A stretch of DNA of 64,000 nt from Bimuria novae-zelandiae CBS 107.79 (Eukaryota; Ascomycota; Dothideomycetes; Pleosporales; Didymosphaeriaceae): assembly GCA_010015655.1 (NCBI GenBank), contig ML976679.1, positions 660,346 to 724,345 on the forward strand. Reading direction: 5' to 3'. How positions within the stretch are numbered: the stretch's first letter is position 1; every line of letters starts with the position of its first letter. The notes below the pieces were generated by a model that had not been told where the DNA came from, did no database searches, and saw only the letters and a program-made list of their open reading frames with translations. This document shows positions 56,979 through 64,000 of this stretch, piece by piece. The position numbers and the translations under genes are program-made.

Positions 56979-58097
56979 ATGTTCTCCAAGACCGTCATCG
57001 CTTCCACCCTCGTTGCTGCCGTGTCAGCTCACCAGAACTTCCATCAGTTCTGGGTCAATGACGTGACCCCCGGCTACCAGGTCGGCATTCGGATGCCACC
57101 CTCCAACAGCCCTGTGACTGATGTCACCAGCGAAGACATGGCCTGCAACGTCGGCGGACAGACTGGTGTCGCTGACACCGTTGCTGCCAGCGAGGGCGAC
57201 ACCATCAAGGTCCAGTGGGACCAGTCCGGTCACCCGGGCCCCATCACTCACATGCTCTTCGGTCCTGTCGACTCCGCAAAGGCCGCAACCGGTGTTGGCT
57301 CGTGGTTCAAGATAGACGAGCTTGACTACGTCGACGGCAAGTGGGCGAACGAGATCATGGGTGCCGCCAACATGAGCCACGAATTCACTCTTCCCACCGG
57401 TCTGCCCAGTGGCGAATATCTCCTTCGCTCAGAGATGCTTGCGCTCCACGGGGCCCAGACAGTTGGCGGTGCGCAGTTCTACATTGGCTGCGCTCAGCTG
57501 AAGATCACTGGAACGGGCAAAGCAGGCGCTTGCGGTCCTACCATCGAGCTTCCTGGCGCGTACAAGGCCGAGGACCCCAACATCTACATCCCCAACGTTT
57601 ACAACGGCTTCGACGCTACCAACTACACTGCCCCTGGTGGCCCTGTCGGAACCTGCGATGGTTCTGCCCCCGCCGCTCCTAAGCCTTCTTCCAACAGCAC
57701 CACACCCGCCACCTCGGCCGCTCCCAGCGCTGCCCCTGTGCCCACCAGCGCTGCCCCTGTTTCCAGCATCGTAGCTGTTTCCAGCGTGGCAGCTGTCTCC
57801 AGCGCGCCGGTCGCCTCCGTCACCAGTGCTCTCGGCTACGCGACGGCCGCCCCGGCCATTAACGGCACTGTCAGCACTCTCCCCAGCTTGAGCCTCGCCG
57901 CTCCCAGCGGCTTCGTGACCTCTGTCATTGCCGCGCCTTCCAACGCCACTGCCCCTTCAGCTCCTGGTACCACCGGTACTGCTGGATCCGTTAAGAAGTA
58001 CGGTCAGTGCGGTGGTCAGACCTACAAGGGTGCGACGACCTGCGAGAGCGGGACGACGTGCAAGGAGATGAACCCCTACTACTCTCAGTGCATCTAA
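56979..58097 (+). CDS. AA9 lytic polysaccharide monooxygenase with CBM1
   Basis: The frame is a single exon of 372 aa from ATG 56979; the longer frame starts with TTG. Signal peptide [17 protein letters not shown] (1-17) leaves His18 at the mature N-terminus, one arm of the copper histidine brace. The second His is His85 in [10 protein letters not shown]. His157, Gln166 and Tyr168 ([16 protein letters not shown]) keep the AA9 active-site spacing. Residues about 245-335 are a Ser/Ala/Pro-rich linker. The C-terminus (about 341-372) is a family 1 cellulose-binding module, [17 protein letters not shown] to PYYSQCI, with its cysteines and aromatic residues. It should oxidatively cleave cellulose or related glucans outside the cell. 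It looks intact and has no introns. Confidence 0.95.
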   Translation: MFSKTVIASTLVAAVSAHQNFHQFWVNDVTPGYQVGIRMPPSNSPVTDVTSEDMACNVGGQTGVADTVAASEGDTIKVQWDQSGHPGPITHMLFGPVDSAKAATGVGSWFKIDELDYVDGKWANEIMGAANMSHEFTLPTGLPSGEYLLRSEMLALHGAQTVGGAQFYIGCAQLKITGTGKAGACGPTIELPGAYKAEDPNIYIPNVYNGFDATNYTAPGGPVGTCDGSAPAAPKPSSNSTTPATSAAPSAAPVPTSAAPVSSIVAVSSVAAVSSAPVASVTSALGYATAAPAINGTVSTLPSLSLAAPSGFVTSVIAAPSNATAPSAPGTTGTAGSVKKYGQCGGQTYKGATTCESGTTCKEMNPYYSQCI

Positions 58098-58504
58098 AGC
58101 CCGATGGGTAATGAGAAGCGTGTTGAATAAAATCACAGATGGTGATGGAGAACTAGTTACTTTCTTGTAAATATCCCAATCTCTTGGTATGAATGCGACC
58201 TGTACATTTCATCAATCATGGTATTCTGTGCTCTATGGAAGTGATCTGTCCCAACATACGTGCTGTCGTAAACCCTGAGTGCCCGGTCCTGAAGTTTACG
58301 CAGTCAGTTCTGTTCGTTGGGTCGCAACTTATTGTTGGGGAAGCGACGAACTATAGGATACCCAAGCGGCTCATGCGTGCATCTGCGCCAGAAGTGATGA
58401 AGTTCGGAAGGGTTTCAGTGCGGTAGGATTTTCGGGAGAGTATGACGTCACTGGATGTTCTGGTAGCGAACCCCGCCTTCTGAACATTCATGAGCTCTCT
58501 ACTA
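58098..58504. other. Intergenic spacer 3' of the AA9 gene
   Basis: No gene is supported. An AATAAA-like signal (GAATAAAATC) occurs near 58125, about 30 bp after the stop codon, suitable for polyadenylation. Confidence 0.5.
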
Positions 58505-58833
58505 TAAAGGGTAAGCTCAAGAAGTTCGCCCGTCACGTGACGCGCTATAACCCCTAAAAGAGGTGGTTCGAACGCCTTTGTACGCGTAGCAGGATGACGA
58601 GGATATGAGGCAGTATATGAGCAAAACGCTTCACCCAACCTACTTTCTGCATGTTCCAAAGCTCTGCGAGCAAGCTGGTGGCCAGAACAAATTTACAGCA
58701 TAACAAGAATATCTTATTCTGGTGTATTTGCTCCTATTTTTCGATAAAAAGAAGATGCGTGACTTTCGGTGTTACTACCCCTACAAGAATCCCTGCAGCA
58801 CGTGACGGACGAACTTCTTGAGCTTACCCATTG
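58505..58833 (+). mobile_element. 329-bp deleted mariner derivative
   Basis: It is flanked by TA (58503-58504 and 58834-58835). Inverted repeats of about 35 bp (TAAAGGGTAAGCTCAAGAAG ... CGTCACGTG) resemble those of the element at 30633-32374. The middle keeps only the transposase C-terminus (MRQYMSKTLHPTYFLHV ... GGQNKFTA and stop), so it arose by internal deletion of a relative of that element. It cannot move without a transposase from elsewhere. Confidence 0.88.
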
Positions 58834-59052
58834 TAGCAGCCATCTCATGTATCGCCGCGTCCAGTTCAAAACAGCTGCCTTCCGGACCTCGCGGAAGACT
58901 CCCCGCTGCAACTACCTATGATAAATGGTGCGGTGGACTCGTATGAAGCTCGAAGGTGTCAAGCGCGTGCTTCTAGGTGCAGAAACGGCACGCGGCTTAA
59001 ATGGCGATGATGGACGGTATGGGCGTGAGGCAACCGAGGATTATCTTTGACG

Positions 59053-62224
<3,172 letters not shown>

Positions 62225-63019
62225 GCAATTACAAGGTCAGTATTTTGCCGGTTGTGCAAAAAGTCTGCCGGCTCCTTAGTAAAAAAGTGTTATGTATTGA
62301 GTATTGGATTTGTTGTTGTTCTCGCCGCGCGTTGAGCAGATTTACAGTTCTAAAGAAGGAAATACCGCTGTTTCCTACTGTTCTTATGTGTGGTTTCCGC
62401 TGAGGAAACTTTACACTCAATTACTGGGCCAACCCACACTGGGCTGTATCAGCAACTTTCACTGCAATCATACTAACAAGTACGTGCGATGATTGCTGAG
62501 ACGGATTGAGCTAAGCTGTGGCCCCATTGGGTTTAGGCTTTCCCACTAAAGGCGGGTTATGGGGGCTTTTTGGGGCCAGATCCGGAGCTAGGGGCTTAAA
62601 TTCAGCTCTGGAGCAGGCCCTAAAACCCGCATTACTAAGGTGCACAAAGGTAACGTTAGCGTAAAGGGGCTTATTTACCCAGCGTCGTTGTTGCAGTGGC
62701 TTTTTATACCATTCCTAGCTTTCCGCGCTCGAGTTTGCAATATATGGACACATCGGTAAAAAAAAAAAAAAAAAAAAAAAAACCCTTCCTAGTTATTATA
62801 CATGGGGACCAGTAATTAGTAATTGTATCCCGTATCGAGTCTTCCGCTGCCGTAAGAATGTTGTAAGCCTTTGCCCTCATCAGGTTAAACGCTTCTCGCT
62901 CTAAGACCATATATCCTCCACCTGTGATCATTCTTAGAGCGTCTATAATCCCCAAACTACACATGAATGCTGTCATAAATAATAACCCCATTCACTTGGT
63001 CCAGAAAGCGCTATTCGAC
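62225..63019. other. Intergenic region with a 25-base A tract
   Basis: No gene is supported. An A tract (62758-62782) follows a GC-rich stretch from about 62510. This could be a retroposed fragment with a poly-A tail; I see no clear target duplication or tRNA-like head. Confidence 0.4.
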
Positions 63020-63477
63020 ATGGAGAGCAGCACACATACACACTACTCACACACCCTTCTCCAATACTACGTTCTCTTCGTATGAGACCTTCCCATCCCC
63101 TCCTTCCCACATGCTAACCCTCCCAGACGAGCCTACTTGGCCTCCTCGGCTACATCTCTCTCAACCTCTCGCCCGCCGCCATCCGCGATAACTACACGCC
63201 TTCACACCGCGCGCGATTTACGCCTCTTGCGGCGCGTTCGCTAGGAGCGTGGTTCTTCCTGTGCATGGTGCTCCGGTGCGGCGCGTGGGTCTTCTGGGGC
63301 GAGAAAGGCTGGTACGACACGTGCATGGTGAGCTTGGCGGTGCCGCTGATGCATTATACGGTTGAGAAGGCGGTTTTTGGGAGCGTGGGGTGGAGGCAGG
63401 TTTTCTTGGCGTATGGGATTGATGGGGGTGGGTTGGTATGGATGTGGATGGTGAGGAGAGAGGTGCTTGGGCTGTGA
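63020..63477 (+). CDS. Erg28-like membrane protein
   Basis: Exon 1 is 63020-63079 and exon 2 63127-63477, joined by a 47-nt intron (GTATGA...GCTAACCCTCCCAG), giving 136 aa. The start of the fold reads LQYYVLFTSLLGLLGYISLN, comparable with the first helix of Erg28. RFTPLAARSLGAWFFLCMVL matches the TPLxARTFGTWT segment, then LAVPLMHYTVEKAVFG and GGGLVWMWMVR match the last helices. Four hydrophobic segments and the small size agree with Erg28, an ER scaffold that holds sterol C4-demethylation enzymes together. Several usually conserved residues differ, so this may be a paralogue. Exon 1 is supported only by frame and splice sites. Confidence 0.6.
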
Positions 63478-63653
63478 AGGACTGGGCGTGGCGACACTAG
63501 GTTCGTGGGCTTGAAATGTACATAAATTCTATATACAGTGCTCGAAAGGTTTACATGAAGATTTGTGCAAGGAGAGAGAGAGGATATGGATTGATGGAAA
63601 CGGCGGATGCGGATGGGATGGGATGGGTTAGGTCGTGTAAGTCGGGTGGGGTA

Positions 63654-64000
63654 GTTTCCGACACCGGGTAGTTTCCGACACCCCGCAAAATTTCGCCGCT
63701 GCCACCACTTGGGTTGCGAATATGCTCACAACTTTATTAAATAAATTTGTAAAAAAAAAAAAAAATATAGTATTTAAAGCATTTAATTACTTTCTTTATC
63801 TATGCTTAAATTACGATTAAGATATCGTTGTGTTCGTCGTCGTTCTCGCGCTGAACGTCGAACTAATGGCTGCTCCGCTTCCTCTTTAGAGCTACTTTCC
63901 TCCTCTACGATAATGACCTTCTGCGATGCGTTTCTTAATTTGCAAACACGTTAAGAGGGTACCTAATTAGCCTGCGAGAGAACTTCTGCAAGACTTGCAA
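63654..64000 (-). mobile_element. End of a pogo/Fot1-type element running off the window
   Basis: After TA (63652-63653) the end reads GTTTCCGACACC twice in direct repeat (63654 and about 63670), then an AT-rich stretch. On the minus strand from 64000 a frame with RIP-free composition reads VIIVEEESSSKEEAEQPLVR then RSARERRRTQRYLNRNLS and stops near 63790. This acidic-then-basic tail is like the C-termini of the pogo transposases in this window. The rest lies outside. Confidence 0.6.

Noticed and set aside
58560..58575. GGTTCGAAC resembling a tRNA B box
   Set aside because: It lies inside the deleted mariner derivative; no A box or cloverleaf fits around it.

Overview
The window looks like a filamentous ascomycete genome, most likely a dothideomycete of the Pleosporales type (inferred from gene families and transposon types, not from a marker gene). 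Genes have short 44-125 nt introns with GT..AG ends and CTAAC-like branch sites. GC-balanced gene islands alternate with very AT-rich, TpA-rich blocks full of TAG/TAA codons, the mark of repeat-induced point mutation (RIP). The repeats are typical of fungi: a Ty1/copia element, a chromodomain gypsy element, a Tad-like LINE, several pogo/Fot1 and Tc1/mariner elements, hAT ends and hAT-type MITEs.

Layout. 1-1565 is a RIP-degraded block. 1.57-8.7 kb holds two gene remnants; the minus-strand one is split by a complete 5.1 kb copia element (TSD TGGAG). 9.08-27.85 kb is one secreted epoxide-hydrolase-like gene split by a 17.8 kb nest: an hAT-type element (8-bp TSD) containing a Tad-like LINE, itself hit by a Tc1/mariner-type element, plus a chromovirus. 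28.5-35.3 kb is a gene island: an SDR-NmrA fusion protein, a mariner element, a rhodopsin-like membrane protein, a 128-bp hAT MITE and a small secreted protein. 36.8-39.3 kb is a DUF4246 gene with three in-frame stops and a second 128-bp MITE sitting exactly on an intron acceptor. 39.7-51.0 kb is a second nest: a pogo element holding two tandem 0.9-kb units and a mariner element with a passenger ORF, then, 18 bp away, an old Fot1 element that received a young, apparently intact pogo element. 51.2-63.5 kb is the second gene island: a secreted GMC oxidoreductase, a divergent MoeA-like protein, an AA9 lytic polysaccharide monooxygenase with CBM1, a deleted mariner derivative, a broken secreted GH31 alpha-glucosidase, and an Erg28-like membrane protein. 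The window ends in another pogo-type element.

The intact genes do not form one obvious pathway. The AA9-CBM1 enzyme, the GMC oxidoreductase (a possible electron or peroxide source for such enzymes) and the former GH31 glucosidase would fit extracellular plant polysaccharide degradation. The strongest unusual signals are the MITE on a duplicated splice site, the tandem units sharing one 12-bp junction, the mariner element with its convergent passenger ORF, and the SDR-NmrA fusion.
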